64,000 nucleotides of DNA from an uncultured Prevotellaceae bacterium (GTDB lineage Bacteria; Bacteroidota; Bacteroidia; Bacteroidales; Muribaculaceae). The translations under genes were made by a program, and so were the position numbers. The notes beneath the pieces are model-generated. The model was not told the DNA's origin, made no database searches, and worked only from the letters and a program-made list of their open reading frames with translations. Position 1 is the first letter of the stretch. Each line of letters begins with the position of its first letter. Positions 25,756-35,139 of the stretch are shown in pieces. The DNA is taken from assembly GCA_900318645.1 (NCBI GenBank), contig ONLH01000010.1:1-64000 (forward strand), read 5' to 3'.

Positions 25756-25849
25756 AATAAAAACTTCAATATCCAGGCTTTTATTGTTGAAAAAACGCGT
25801 GCCACCGGTGTGATTGAGCGGCACGCGCCACCCGGAAATTACGTTACGT

Positions 25850-26533
25850 TTAAAAATTCACACCTAAGTTTAACGTGAAGCACCCATTGTGGGTATCATT
25901 GAAGTTGTCTTGTCCGATGTTGGCCAGACCGATGTCGTAGCTGGCATCAAGATAGAGCATATTGAAACCAATTCCGCAGCCGAGCTTGAGTCCTCCGTCA
26001 AAGCGGTTGAAATAGCCGTCATCAAAGGAGCTGAACGCCGTGCGCGTGCCATAATTCTTAATCTCCCCATCGGTGCCCACCGCCAGATAACCGCCTAAAT
26101 AGGGCTGGATAGTCGTCTGGTTGCCGACGAAGTGCTTGTACTTGATCAGCAGGGGCACTTCCAGATAATTGAGATCGTAGGTGAACTTGCCTGTTCCTGA
26201 ATCGCTCTTGCCGCCCTTCTGGCTATAGTAGAGTCCTGTCTCCAGGAACAGCGGTGCACGATAGGTGAGTTGAGTCCCGGCTGCCACACCGATATTCAAA
26301 CCGGTTTTCATGCTGCTGCCATTGAGCAGGGGGCTGTCACTGTTCACGTGAGAGGCATTCAAGCCAACACGCAGGCCGAAGTAATAACGGTGCCATGCGA
26401 TATATTCATTTCCGTGACGCCCCACCGTCTGCACTCGGGGCTGCGGTCCACGCCCGTATCGGTAACCGGGTTGTGCGATCGCCGGCATTGCCAACGCCAT
26501 GCACAGTAAGCAGAAGATAATGGTCTTTTTCAT
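25850..26533 (-). CDS. Outer-membrane beta-barrel protein (PorT-like/OMP_b-brl_2)
   Basis: A 227-residue exported protein. Signal peptide MKKTIIFCLLCMALAMPAIAQ, then a short basic segment, then alternating beta strands typical of an eight-stranded barrel of the PorT/OmpW-like Bacteroidetes group (FGLRVGLNASHVNSD, LNIGVAAGTQLTYRAPLFLE, YLEVPLLIKYKHF, LNLGVNF at the end). The function of this subgroup is unknown. It stands alone, with the lipoprotein gene downstream about 135 bases away. Confidence 0.78.
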   Translation of the reverse strand: MKKTIIFCLLCMALAMPAIAQPGYRYGRGPQPRVQTVGRHGNEYIAWHRYYFGLRVGLNASHVNSDSPLLNGSSMKTGLNIGVAAGTQLTYRAPLFLETGLYYSQKGGKSDSGTGKFTYDLNYLEVPLLIKYKHFVGNQTTIQPYLGGYLAVGTDGEIKNYGTRTAFSSFDDGYFNRFDGGLKLGCGIGFNMLYLDASYDIGLANIGQDNFNDTHNGCFTLNLGVNF

Positions 26534-26717
26534 TGTCGTTTAGTTTAAAAGTTTATCAATTTTGGTTATTAGACCGAAGAGCTTTGTTCAAAGTTTAACC
26601 CTCACGACAGACAAAACGATGAGTACCCCCTCATCAACGACCAAGGGGATAAAATTGCCGACAAACAGGGATCAAAAAAGATGAGGAAAAAGGTATCAAT
26701 CAGCTAACAAAGCCATC

Positions 26718-28220
26718 TCAATAAGGGAGTCCCTTCCAGTAGTTGACCAGCGACTGGGTGTGTAACATCTTGGAAAATGTGCCTTGCTGAATCTCAAGAC
26801 ATAACAACAGTACTATCGTTATCACCAAGGCAAGCACAATCCACCACCAGAGGAAAGACTTGCGCCTGTATCCCTCATAAACGCGACACAGAACATATAC
26901 TGCTATGGGGACGAACAAAGGCAGGATGGGTGCCACATAGCGCGCTACAGAACCGGCCACCAGATAGGCTATCGCTGCATAGGCCATCGCCGGCCACCAG
27001 GGCCATATACCTAAATGCTCACCCTTGCGCCACGAGAGGAAAAAGAAATAGAACAACGACGTACCGCCAACGAAGTACCAACCGTAAGTGAAGCGGCCAA
27101 AAGAATTGATGAATGTTTGCGTATCAAAGTAGGACCAAGGCAATGGAATAAAGAACTGTACCGACATCGTCAACGGCAACATCAAAATCTTGTGCCAAAA
27201 CGAATACAGGAAATAGTAATTGAGCAGATCATGATAGAACCGCTGGGAATCGCCTCTGACATAGAAGCGTTGCATATTCCATCCACCTCCGGCAATCTCG
27301 GCATGACGGCTGAACGTATAATGTGAAATCAGTTCTCCCATCAACAACGATAAAGCGATGACAGCCAACATGCCTAGTAGGTAACGCCAATCTCTTTTCC
27401 AATGCGGTAGCGTCGTGATGATCACGCCAACAACTATGAAATAGAGGAACGTGGGACGCACAAATCCTAATAACAGGCACGCAGATACAAACAAGACGAT
27501 ATCACTGCAGGAAGGAGTGTGTGACTTACCAGGCGATGCAAATGACGACAAGGCGTATGCTGCCATTATTGTACCCAGGAACACGGACGCTTCCTTCAGC
27601 AACAACGTGCCCACGACCAAGTAAAAAGTCAACAGGCAAGACAAGAGCAGTCCGGCCATCAACAAATATCGTGGTGCCACTCTCACACGATGAGACAGCA
27701 GGCGCCTCGTCAACTTGCCTGTAAACGCCACCGACGTCAAAGTAAACATCAGGTTCATTGCCTGAGGCCACACAACACTTACGCCAAAAAGCTTCCATAG
27801 TCCAACCATAAGAAACCCGTAGCCGGGGAACAGCATATTGGACGCGCTTAAACGGCCGTCATATTGGTGAAGAGCCCATTTATAATAACTCCTGGCGTCG
27901 CCTGTGATGTTGGGTATTTCCAAGGAATAACCGTCAAATAGCGTATAGTGAACCAAACGCCTGAAATCAATATAGACCAACATGCCGGCAAGCACGAGCA
28001 GAACGGCTGAAGACATCCAAGACCATCCTATATCGCGACGCACAACAGTGCGGGGAACCAAATAGGCAACAAGATAGGCCATAGTAATCTTTAAGCCATC
28101 GCCCATTCCAAAAAGCCTTGACGCAAATACCATCAGGGTAATGAACAACAAAGCCTCGGCAAGCAGCATAAGCCTCCCGTGCAGTGTAAAATTCTTCTTT
28201 AAGCCTTCGGTGTTTACCAT
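26718..28220 (-). CDS. Polytopic membrane protein, GT-C glycosyltransferase-like
   Basis: A 500-residue integral membrane protein with about eleven to twelve hydrophobic segments. An extracytoplasmic loop with GDARSYYKWALHQYDG (about 103-118), then FPGYGFLMVGLWKLFG (about 127-142), resembles ArnT/PMT-type (GT39-like) GT-C enzymes, which use polyprenyl-phosphate sugars and carry an Asp in the first loop. Specific catalytic residues cannot be confirmed, so sugar transfer is inferred. It has its own promoter (28257-28264) and is divergent from the glycine-lipid operon. Confidence 0.6.
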   Translation of the reverse strand: MVNTEGLKKNFTLHGRLMLLAEALLFITLMVFASRLFGMGDGLKITMAYLVAYLVPRTVVRRDIGWSWMSSAVLLVLAGMLVYIDFRRLVHYTLFDGYSLEIPNITGDARSYYKWALHQYDGRLSASNMLFPGYGFLMVGLWKLFGVSVVWPQAMNLMFTLTSVAFTGKLTRRLLSHRVRVAPRYLLMAGLLLSCLLTFYLVVGTLLLKEASVFLGTIMAAYALSSFASPGKSHTPSCSDIVLFVSACLLLGFVRPTFLYFIVVGVIITTLPHWKRDWRYLLGMLAVIALSLLMGELISHYTFSRHAEIAGGGWNMQRFYVRGDSQRFYHDLLNYYFLYSFWHKILMLPLTMSVQFFIPLPWSYFDTQTFINSFGRFTYGWYFVGGTSLFYFFFLSWRKGEHLGIWPWWPAMAYAAIAYLVAGSVARYVAPILPLFVPIAVYVLCRVYEGYRRKSFLWWWIVLALVITIVLLLCLEIQQGTFSKMLHTQSLVNYWKGLPY

Positions 28221-28256
28221 TTATTTAGCCTGTCTTACTTTATCTAATAGGTGATG

Positions 28257-28264
28257 CAAAAGTA
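28257..28264 (-). promoter_or_regulatory. -7 box of the GT-C-like gene
   Basis: TACTTTTG on the minus strand, followed by GCATC, 36 bases before the start codon. Confidence 0.6.
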
Positions 28265-28326
28265 TAACTTTTCATGGTATTTGGCAATTTTTTTGCCTTA
28301 GCTTTTCTTTTTTCGTTAAAAACACC

Positions 28327-28488
28327 TAATTTTGCCTTCGGTGAAGATAGGCCGCACCTCGACAACTCTCAAAATATTTTTTGGCATTGTGTTCGGCTTG
28401 CACTATCTTTGCCTTCGGCGAAGATAGGCCGCGCCTCAACAATTCTCAAAATTTTTTTTGGCATTGTGTTCGGCTTGCACTATCTTTG
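28327..28488 (+). promoter_or_regulatory. Tandemly repeated promoter: three -7 boxes at 77-bp spacing
   Basis: -7 boxes stand at 28327-28334 (TAATTTTG), 28404-28411 and 28481-28488 (both TATCTTTG). Between them lie two copies of a 77-bp unit (28331-28407 and 28408-28484) that differ at only 5 positions. Each unit has a TCGG hairpin-like 5' part and an AT-rich TTTTTTGG -33 region. The last box lies 27 bases before the acyltransferase ATG. Confidence 0.8.
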
Positions 28489-28515
28489 TATGTTTAAAAC
28501 GATGCAAAACAGTTC

Positions 28516-29349
28516 ATGGACAGCAAACCGATGAAAATAGATGTTGACCAAGTGCTCAGGGCAAGATTGCCCCGACACTACCGCTACATCCCGCGGTTTG
28601 CCGTGCGATGGTTGGAACGCACCATCTGCCAAGACCAGCTCAATGCCATTCTTGAGAAAATGGCGGGCAAGGACGGCGTGGATGCCGCTTCAGCAGCCCT
28701 TACCGAAATGGGTATCACTATCGATGAGAAAGGACTTGAACATTTGCCCGAAGGGCGCTATATGTTCGTTTCTAACCATCCGCTGGGAGGGCTGGACGGT
28801 CTGGCATTGATATCGTTGCTGGGCAATCGCTATCAACACCACATCAAGTTTCTGGTCAACGACCTGCTAATGGCTGTGGAGCCATTGCGCGACGTGTTCC
28901 TGCCCGTGAACAAGTATGGCAGCCAGTCACGCGCCGCAGCCAGCCAGATTGAGGAAGCCCTGCAGAGCGACAACCAATTCATCACCTTCCCGGCTGGACT
29001 GTGCTCACGCATGCAACCTGACGGTAGCATCGCCGACCTTACATGGCAAAAGGCTGCAGTGGTCCATGCCGTTAACTACCAGCGCGATATCGTACCCATA
29101 TTCTTTGACGCCCGCAACTCTAAGTTCTTCTACCGCTTTGCCAAATGGCGCAAGAAACTGGGCATCAAGTTTAATATCGAACTCATTTTCCTCCCTAAAG
29201 AAATGATTAAGCAGTGCGGTAGCACGTTACATGTCATCATTGGCGAACCCATTCCCTGGACCTCGCTGGATGCCCGTGCACCCAAAAAGGAAGCTGTCCG
29301 CCTGCGTGATTTTGTCTATTCCATGGCCCCATCGCCATCTAAACCCTAG
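28516..29349 (+). CDS. glsA: Lysophospholipid/O-acyltransferase, GlsA/OlsA-like
   Basis: A 277-residue acyltransferase related to the second enzyme of glycine (or ornithine) lipid synthesis, which O-acylates the N-acyl amino acid made by GlsB/OlsB. The catalytic HxxxxD-type motif is SNHPLGGLDGL (about 84-94) and the acceptor-binding block is FPAGLCSR (about 157-164). It is followed after 8 bases by the GNAT partner, the pairing seen for the Bacteroides glycine-lipid genes. Older annotation calls such proteins hemolysins. Symbol assigned by context. Confidence 0.78.
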   Translation: MDSKPMKIDVDQVLRARLPRHYRYIPRFAVRWLERTICQDQLNAILEKMAGKDGVDAASAALTEMGITIDEKGLEHLPEGRYMFVSNHPLGGLDGLALISLLGNRYQHHIKFLVNDLLMAVEPLRDVFLPVNKYGSQSRAAASQIEEALQSDNQFITFPAGLCSRMQPDGSIADLTWQKAAVVHAVNYQRDIVPIFFDARNSKFFYRFAKWRKKLGIKFNIELIFLPKEMIKQCGSTLHVIIGEPIPWTSLDARAPKKEAVRLRDFVYSMAPSPSKP

Positions 29350-29357
29350 AACAGCCT

Positions 29358-30296
29358 ATGGAACCGATTATTGATCCCATCCCCGTCGAACTCATTGAAC
29401 AGGAACTCACGCCCGAGCGCCTATTGCGCCACACCAACAAGGCCGAAAACGACATCTATGTGGTGGCCGCCCACAATGCGCCTAACACGATGCGAGAGAT
29501 CGGGCGCTTGCGCGAGATCACCTTCCGCGCAGCTGGTGGCGGTACGGGCAAGGCCTGTGACATTGACGAATTTGATCTGATGGATCCGCCGTGCCAACAA
29601 TTGCTCGTATGGAATCCCGATAAGCACGAAATCATCGGCGCCTACCGCTTTATCTGCGGCTGGGACGTGAAGGTGGAGAACGGCGTGCCACGCATCGCTA
29701 CAGGACACCTGTTCAACTTCAGCGAGCGCTTCCTGAGCGAAATCTTGCCCGTGACCATTGAGTTGGGTCGCTCGTTTGTGCGTCCCGAGTACCAATCGAC
29801 ACGCGAGGGCGTGCGGGCCTTGTTCTCCCTTGACAACCTGTGGGACGGCCTGGGCGCCTTGACCATTATCTATCCGAAAGTCGACTACATGTTCGGCAAG
29901 ATGACGATGTACCCGAGCTACGTGCGCGACTGCCGCGACATGCTGCTATGCTTCCTCAACCTTTACTTCAAGGACAAGGAGGGACTAGTAGTACCTATTG
30001 ACCCGCTGCCCGATACCCGCAACGATGATCCAGAGCTGATGTCTCACTTCGTGGGCAACGACTTCCGCGAAGATTACAAGCGGTTAAACACCTTCATCCG
30101 CCAACACGGCATCAATATCCCGCCGCTGGTCAATGCCTACATGGGACTGTCACCCAAGATGCTGTTGCTGGGTACGGCCATCAACCGCGAGTTTGGCGAC
30201 GTGGAGGAGACGGGCATCCTCATCAACCTCGATGAAATTGCCGACGAGAAAAAACGGCGCCACATTGACTCCTATCTGGAAAACATCGAACGGTAA
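29358..30296 (+). CDS. glsB: GNAT-type N-acyltransferase, GlsB/OlsB-like
   Basis: A 312-residue N-acyltransferase with the acyl-ACP-dependent fold of OlsB/GlsB, forming N-acyl glycine or related lipid from a 3-hydroxy fatty acid. Motifs are LREITFRAAGGGTGK (about 51-65), DEFDLMDPPCQQLLVWN (about 70-86), GAYRFICG (about 94-101) and ELGRSFVRPEYQ (about 136-147). Bacteroides needs glycine lipids for stress adaptation. It sits between the O-acyltransferase and the Wzi-like gene. Confidence 0.8.
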   Translation: MEPIIDPIPVELIEQELTPERLLRHTNKAENDIYVVAAHNAPNTMREIGRLREITFRAAGGGTGKACDIDEFDLMDPPCQQLLVWNPDKHEIIGAYRFICGWDVKVENGVPRIATGHLFNFSERFLSEILPVTIELGRSFVRPEYQSTREGVRALFSLDNLWDGLGALTIIYPKVDYMFGKMTMYPSYVRDCRDMLLCFLNLYFKDKEGLVVPIDPLPDTRNDDPELMSHFVGNDFREDYKRLNTFIRQHGINIPPLVNAYMGLSPKMLLLGTAINREFGDVEETGILINLDEIADEKKRRHIDSYLENIER

Positions 30297-30310
30297 CACC
30301 CGACTATCAA

Positions 30311-31921
30311 ATGAGAAATGCTTTATCATCAATAATCCTCGCCCTAACGCTATGCATTGGCTTATCGGTATGGGGACAAGAGCCCATCAGAATAGTTGAT
30401 TCTCCTTCTGCTGAGTTCATTTTGGATTCATTAGTCAACGCAACTGATAATCATTGCTTTTATTTTGCTGGTGTCAAATTCAATGCCGGCAACAGCGAGT
30501 TGGCTCCCTACTATATTTCATCCAACAATGGCGGCAATATCACGCAGCAATACTCCTCGCTAGCGACAGCCAGCCTATACAAACTGATGAATCACAGCCA
30601 GCGGTTCTCGTGGGGCGCGGGACTGGAAGCCTGGGGTGGCTATGCATCCAGTGCAGGCTACGAGCGCTACAAGGGCAATGGCCAGTTCGAGGTGCAAAAG
30701 CAACATCCCGCACGGGCTTGGATCCAACAGGCTTATGTTGAGGCCAAGTACCGCAGCATCTTTGCCGTGGCCGGTCAGGCATACAAGGCCTCTCCCATCG
30801 TCAACAGCAGATTAAGCAGCGGCGACCTCGTGTGGAGCAACAATGCCCGCCCGCCAGTCGGTCTGCGCGCCGGTTTCATCGATTTCCAGAACATACCGTT
30901 CACCAAGGGCTGGGTGCAGATTAAGGGCGAGTTCGGCTACTTCCGCGAGCTGGATGACAAGTGGTTAGAAAATCATTACAACTACTATAACCACTTCATT
31001 ACCACAGGCAAGTGGCTGCATTACAAGAGTATGCACTTCCGCACCAACCCGAATCAGCCCGTCGTGTTCACCATTGGCGCCCAATCGGCCTGCCAGTTCG
31101 GCGGTACAGCCAATTACTACGAGAACGGTCAGGTGACGCGCACTGTCAAGATGGATGCCGATGCCAAGGCTTTCTTCCGCACCTTTATCGCCGGCAGTGG
31201 CGGTAAGAGTGCAGGCGACTCCTTTGTTGAGGGCAATCACTTAGGCACATGGGACATCGCACTGGATTACAACCTCAACAACAACAAGCACTTGCGCGCC
31301 TATACCCAATGGCTGTGGGAGGATGGCTCGGGCATCGGCAAGATGAACGGCTTTGACGGCCTGTGGGGACTGGAATATCGCAATGATTGTGGAATGCCAT
31401 TGGTTGCAGGAGCCCTCATTGAATATATTGACTTCACCAACCAGAGCGGTCCTATCCACTGGACACCCAATGACCGTCCTGGCACGCCGATCACCAGCCA
31501 CTCGTCGGGTGCTGATGACTATTATAACAACTACATCTACAACGGCTACCAGAGCCGAGGCATGTCCATCGGCTCACCCTTTGTCAAGTCGCCGCTCTAC
31601 AACCAGGACGGCTATATGCGTTACCGCGACAATGTGCTGCGTGGTTTCCACGCCGCCATCGATGGCTGGTTTCACGATGGCTGGTATTACCGCCTGATGG
31701 GCTCCTATCGCAAGGCTTGGGGCACACCCATTATCCCCCGTGCTGGTAGCGTCGATGACTTCTCTATGGCGCTCGATATTCGGTATCATCCAGGATATCA
31801 GTTCATGGGATGGGCATTCAATGCCACCGTAGCGATTGACCGCGGCAAACTTTACGGCAACAACTGGGGCGGCATGTTGGGCATTACCTACAGTGGCGCT
31901 TTTAACTTCAAGAAACGATGA
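30311..31921 (+). CDS. Wzi-like capsule assembly outer-membrane protein
   Basis: A 536-residue exported beta-barrel of the capsule assembly Wzi family. Signal peptide MRNALSSIILALTLCIGLSVWG, then repeated aromatic-rich strands and motifs such as WGAGLEAWGGYASS and WLWEDGSGIGKMNGFDGLWG. Wzi anchors capsular polysaccharide to the outer membrane in enterobacteria; Bacteroidetes members are less well understood. It lies 14 bases after glsB and overlaps the lipoprotein gene by 4 bases, linking an envelope barrel with glycine-lipid synthesis. Confidence 0.75.
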   Translation: MRNALSSIILALTLCIGLSVWGQEPIRIVDSPSAEFILDSLVNATDNHCFYFAGVKFNAGNSELAPYYISSNNGGNITQQYSSLATASLYKLMNHSQRFSWGAGLEAWGGYASSAGYERYKGNGQFEVQKQHPARAWIQQAYVEAKYRSIFAVAGQAYKASPIVNSRLSSGDLVWSNNARPPVGLRAGFIDFQNIPFTKGWVQIKGEFGYFRELDDKWLENHYNYYNHFITTGKWLHYKSMHFRTNPNQPVVFTIGAQSACQFGGTANYYENGQVTRTVKMDADAKAFFRTFIAGSGGKSAGDSFVEGNHLGTWDIALDYNLNNNKHLRAYTQWLWEDGSGIGKMNGFDGLWGLEYRNDCGMPLVAGALIEYIDFTNQSGPIHWTPNDRPGTPITSHSSGADDYYNNYIYNGYQSRGMSIGSPFVKSPLYNQDGYMRYRDNVLRGFHAAIDGWFHDGWYYRLMGSYRKAWGTPIIPRAGSVDDFSMALDIRYHPGYQFMGWAFNATVAIDRGKLYGNNWGGMLGITYSGAFNFKKR

Positions 31922-32388
31922 AAAAGACAACGTTATATAATATAATCAATTCCCCCTCTAAGATGAAAGGGGGCCAGGGAGCGTTGACAGCAATCATCTG
32001 TACGATTATGTTGATGTTGGGCTCCTGCACCCGCAACCATGGCGACATCGGCATCTGGTTCGGCACATGGCACGTCGAGAAGATTACTGCCGACGGCACA
32101 CCCGTCAACGTTGAGGGCGACTACTTCTTCCAGTTCCAGAACAAGGTATTCAGAGTGTCACAAGTCTATGGCCACGAGCAACTTGTTGAAAGTTTCGGAA
32201 CATGGGATGAGAACGGAGACAAGATGACCGTCTCCTTCCCAGACCCCTCGGTCTATTATATACTGATGCCTGGACTAGAAAACCACAACGAATTCACTGT
32301 TGCCCGCACTTCATCCAAGGAGATTTCTTTTACTAAGACATACTCTGATGGCTCAATATATGTTTACCACCTGAAAAAGCAACCTTGA
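31918..32388 (+). CDS. Lipocalin-like lipoprotein
   Basis: A 156-residue lipoprotein with lipobox LGSC (Cys37 from this start) and a small lipocalin-like sandwich (IGIWFGTWHVEKIT, about 45-58; SFGTWDENGDKMTVSFPD, about 97-114). Met16 (31963) gives a more usual 21-residue signal peptide; that ATG sits in the loop of a CCCCCT/AGGGGG hairpin. Its start overlaps the Wzi-like stop by 4 bases, so it is the last gene of the operon. Function unknown. Confidence 0.7.
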   Translation: MKKTTLYNIINSPSKMKGGQGALTAIICTIMLMLGSCTRNHGDIGIWFGTWHVEKITADGTPVNVEGDYFFQFQNKVFRVSQVYGHEQLVESFGTWDENGDKMTVSFPDPSVYYILMPGLENHNEFTVARTSSKEISFTKTYSDGSIYVYHLKKQP

Positions 32389-32468
32389 TGACGCGGTTTA
32401 GCAATAACATAAATAGGCAAAAAATTAAGAAATTAATCAACAAATTGATGAATTATTAAAAAAATTCC

Positions 32469-32476
32469 TATATTTG
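32469..32476 (+). promoter_or_regulatory. -7 box of the zinc peptidase gene
   Basis: TATATTTG followed by CAC, 43 bases before the ATG at 32520. Confidence 0.6.
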
Positions 32477-32519
32477 CACTCTTTGAGAGAACAATAACAA
32501 TTAAAATACATTTATCATT

Positions 32520-33389
32520 ATGAGACTTGAAGGAAGACGCGAAAGCGAAAATGTTGAAGATCGCCGTGGAATGGGCACAGGCACCAAGATTGGCCTGGGC
32601 GGTATCGGTGGACTGATTATTGCCGGATTGATTACCCTGCTGATGGGGGGTAACCTCGGAGACGTGTTGCAACAGGCTGGCGGCATGGGCATCCAGACCG
32701 AAAACGGCCATGAGGCAACTGCCGAGGAAGAGGAACTCGCTGTATTTGCCAGCCAAGTGATAGCTAGCACCGAGGATATATGGGCACAGATTTTCAAGGA
32801 GTATGGCATCGGCCAATACCCCGCACCCACACTGGTTCTTTATACGGGTGCCACCCAAACCGCCTGCGGCCAAGGTCAGGCAGCCATGGGACCGTTCTAT
32901 TGCTCGGGTGACCAGAAGGTGTATCTGGATTTGGCTTTCTTCCAGACGATGGATCGGCAACTCGGTGTAAAGGGTGACAACTCCAGCCTCGCCAAGGCCT
33001 ATGTCATCGCCCATGAGGTGGGACACCACATCGAGTACCTGATGGGTACCCTTGATCAGGCACACCGCAAGATGCAGGCTACCAATCAGACCAATGCTAA
33101 CAAGTATAGCGTGCGCTTGGAGCTGATGGCCGACTTCTATGCCGGTGTATGGGCTCACTACGAGAACCGCTACTTCAATTCCATCAGCGATAGGGACCTG
33201 CAGGAGGCTATTGACTGTGCACAAAAGATTGGTGACGACTACCTGCAGAAGCGTGCACAGGGCTATGCACAGCCCGAGAGCTTCACCCACGGAACCAGCG
33301 CCCAGCGCATGAAGTGGTTCAAGCTCGGTTACCAGACTGGCGACGTGCGCCGCGCCACTACCTTCCAGGAAAGTGACGCCACGCTGTAA
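32520..33389 (+). CDS. Neutral zinc metallopeptidase (YpfJ family)
   Basis: A 289-residue protein of the putative neutral zinc metallopeptidase family. N-terminal MRLEGRRESENVEDRRG, one membrane anchor rich in Gly/Ile/Leu (about 24-43), then the zinc site HEVGHH (about 166-171), with downstream RLELMADFYAGVWAHY (about 200-215) holding the third ligand. The active site should face the periplasm. The substrate is unknown. Monocistronic, ended by a strong terminator. Confidence 0.9.
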   Translation: MRLEGRRESENVEDRRGMGTGTKIGLGGIGGLIIAGLITLLMGGNLGDVLQQAGGMGIQTENGHEATAEEEELAVFASQVIASTEDIWAQIFKEYGIGQYPAPTLVLYTGATQTACGQGQAAMGPFYCSGDQKVYLDLAFFQTMDRQLGVKGDNSSLAKAYVIAHEVGHHIEYLMGTLDQAHRKMQATNQTNANKYSVRLELMADFYAGVWAHYENRYFNSISDRDLQEAIDCAQKIGDDYLQKRAQGYAQPESFTHGTSAQRMKWFKLGYQTGDVRRATTFQESDATL

Positions 33390-33407
33390 AGATCCACTTG
33401 TATGTAC

Positions 33408-33449
33408 AAAACGATGAGCGCCCTAGTTAAATAGGCGCTCATCGTTTTT
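33408..33449 (+). terminator. Rho-independent terminator after the zinc peptidase gene
   Basis: A 15-bp perfect stem AAAACGATGAGCGCC / GGCGCTCATCGTTTT with an 11-base loop, ending in a T-run. Confidence 0.88.
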
Positions 33450-33470
33450 GAAAAACCTCGGTATCATATT

Positions 33471-35129
33471 TTGGCTTTTTTAAGTCGTCTGATAATACTG
33501 TTTATCGCCATGATTAAAAGGATTCTACACTTTCTGCTGAAGCCATTCCGAGAGCATCATGTTTTCATGATTGCATTCTTTGTCTTAATCGCTGCCCCCT
33601 ATATTGTTTTCCAACTTCGTTTCGGTTTTTACCATCACTATATCAACACACTGCTAATCGCAATCCACTGTGCAGTGATTTCTTATTTTACGACTCTATT
33701 AGTTAGCCTTTTCCAGCCCAAAATACTTCGTAAGACCATTCAATCCATATTGATTGGTCTTGCAGCCATCATGTTTGCGACAAACATCTTTTGCATCTTG
33801 AAACTTCACACCACAATGGACGAAGACTACTTGATGCTTATTCTTGACACCAATCCCAATGAAGCCTATGAATTCTTTACTGCAGTACTCCCCAAACGGG
33901 TCATCATCATTGTTTCATCAGCCTTTATTCTGCTTTTTGGTCTTTGGGGTCTTTCTTCTCATTTTAATCTCAATCTTCGCAAGAAAGGCTCACTGATAGC
34001 ATTGGCGCTTATGGGACTTTTTACAATTGAGGCCATTCATAGTTGGTATATCTGGCAAAGCGGCCCCTTGTGTCTGTTGAAGGGCTTATACGATTATGAA
34101 ACCATGGCCTTTGATAAACCCAACAACGTTAAGCCCAGTATAACTTTTTCAACGGCTCAACCTCGCCCTAACAACATCGTTCTTATTATTGGTGAATCTT
34201 TCGCCAGATTCCACAGTTCATTGTACGGGTATGATAAAATGACAAACCCTCGCCTTGGAGAACTGAAAAAAGCATCTTTGCTCTATACGTTTGACAGTAT
34301 TGACGCCCCTGCTCCCACGACTGCATTATCACTCAAGTACATGTTGACGACTTGCAGCAAATCAAAATCTGATTCAATCTCGCTGGCCGAAGAATGGAGA
34401 AATTCAATTACCGTCTTTGACTTACTAAAGGCGTGCGGTTATGATTCCTACTGGTTCAGCAACCAGGCCCGTAACGGCAGATTCAATTATATGGCACGGG
34501 CTTTTGCCAAGGCTTGTAAAGAGAACCATTTTTACCAGAACGAAGGCTCAATCAACGACAGTTATAGGCTTGATCAAGTCCTTGTCGATTCATCATACCA
34601 GTTCACCCAACATCTGGAACAAAACAGCAGCTATTTCATCATATATCACTTGATGGGTTCACATTTTAATTATAGTCAGCGTTATCCTAAGGATTACGAT
34701 CACTTCTCACCCGATGAGTACGCAAATTATCCTCAACACCAACGTTTAAACTTGTCAATTTACGATAATTCCATCCTCTACAATGACTATATTGTAGAAC
34801 AAATCATCAATCTCTTTAAAGACACCGAAGCTATCGTCATTTATATTCCTGACCATGGTCAAGACATGTATCGCAGTTCGCCTGACTACTTTACACATGG
34901 CATCATGAATGACCCTGTGAGCTATGCTTATGGAGTGGAGGTCCCGCTCATGATTTATGCTTCACCGGTTTTCCAGGAAAGGCACCCCGATACAATGCAG
35001 CGCATCAAGTATCGTCAAGACCATCCCAAAGCCTGGAACACCGAAAACCTTCCTTATCTGATTTTGGACCTTATCGGTGCCACAAATATCAACGGCGAAG
35101 ACGTCCAAAGCAAGTCTGTCCTCAATTGA
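33471..35129 (+). CDS. Phosphoethanolamine transferase (EptA/CptA-like sulfatase-fold)
   Basis: A 552-residue inner-membrane enzyme: about five N-terminal transmembrane segments (residues about 15-200) and a periplasmic alkaline-phosphatase-fold domain. Active-site landmarks are LIIGESFARFHSSLYGY (about 239-255; Ser where EptA has the Thr nucleophile), TNPRL, and the late metal ligands IPDHGQDMY (about 460-468). Such enzymes move phosphoethanolamine from lipid to lipid A, core or glycans. Met14 (33510) is an alternative start. Codon use is more AT-rich than neighbouring genes, a hint of different origin. Confidence 0.82.
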   Translation: MAFLSRLIILFIAMIKRILHFLLKPFREHHVFMIAFFVLIAAPYIVFQLRFGFYHHYINTLLIAIHCAVISYFTTLLVSLFQPKILRKTIQSILIGLAAIMFATNIFCILKLHTTMDEDYLMLILDTNPNEAYEFFTAVLPKRVIIIVSSAFILLFGLWGLSSHFNLNLRKKGSLIALALMGLFTIEAIHSWYIWQSGPLCLLKGLYDYETMAFDKPNNVKPSITFSTAQPRPNNIVLIIGESFARFHSSLYGYDKMTNPRLGELKKASLLYTFDSIDAPAPTTALSLKYMLTTCSKSKSDSISLAEEWRNSITVFDLLKACGYDSYWFSNQARNGRFNYMARAFAKACKENHFYQNEGSINDSYRLDQVLVDSSYQFTQHLEQNSSYFIIYHLMGSHFNYSQRYPKDYDHFSPDEYANYPQHQRLNLSIYDNSILYNDYIVEQIINLFKDTEAIVIYIPDHGQDMYRSSPDYFTHGIMNDPVSYAYGVEVPLMIYASPVFQERHPDTMQRIKYRQDHPKAWNTENLPYLILDLIGATNINGEDVQSKSVLN

Positions 35130-35139
35130 ACCTGCTCAC

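Noticed and set aside
32433..33290. Long minus-strand open frame (285 codons) across the zinc peptidase gene
   Set aside because: It is antisense to a gene with an intact HEVGHH motif, promoter and terminator, and its translation has no recognisable domain.
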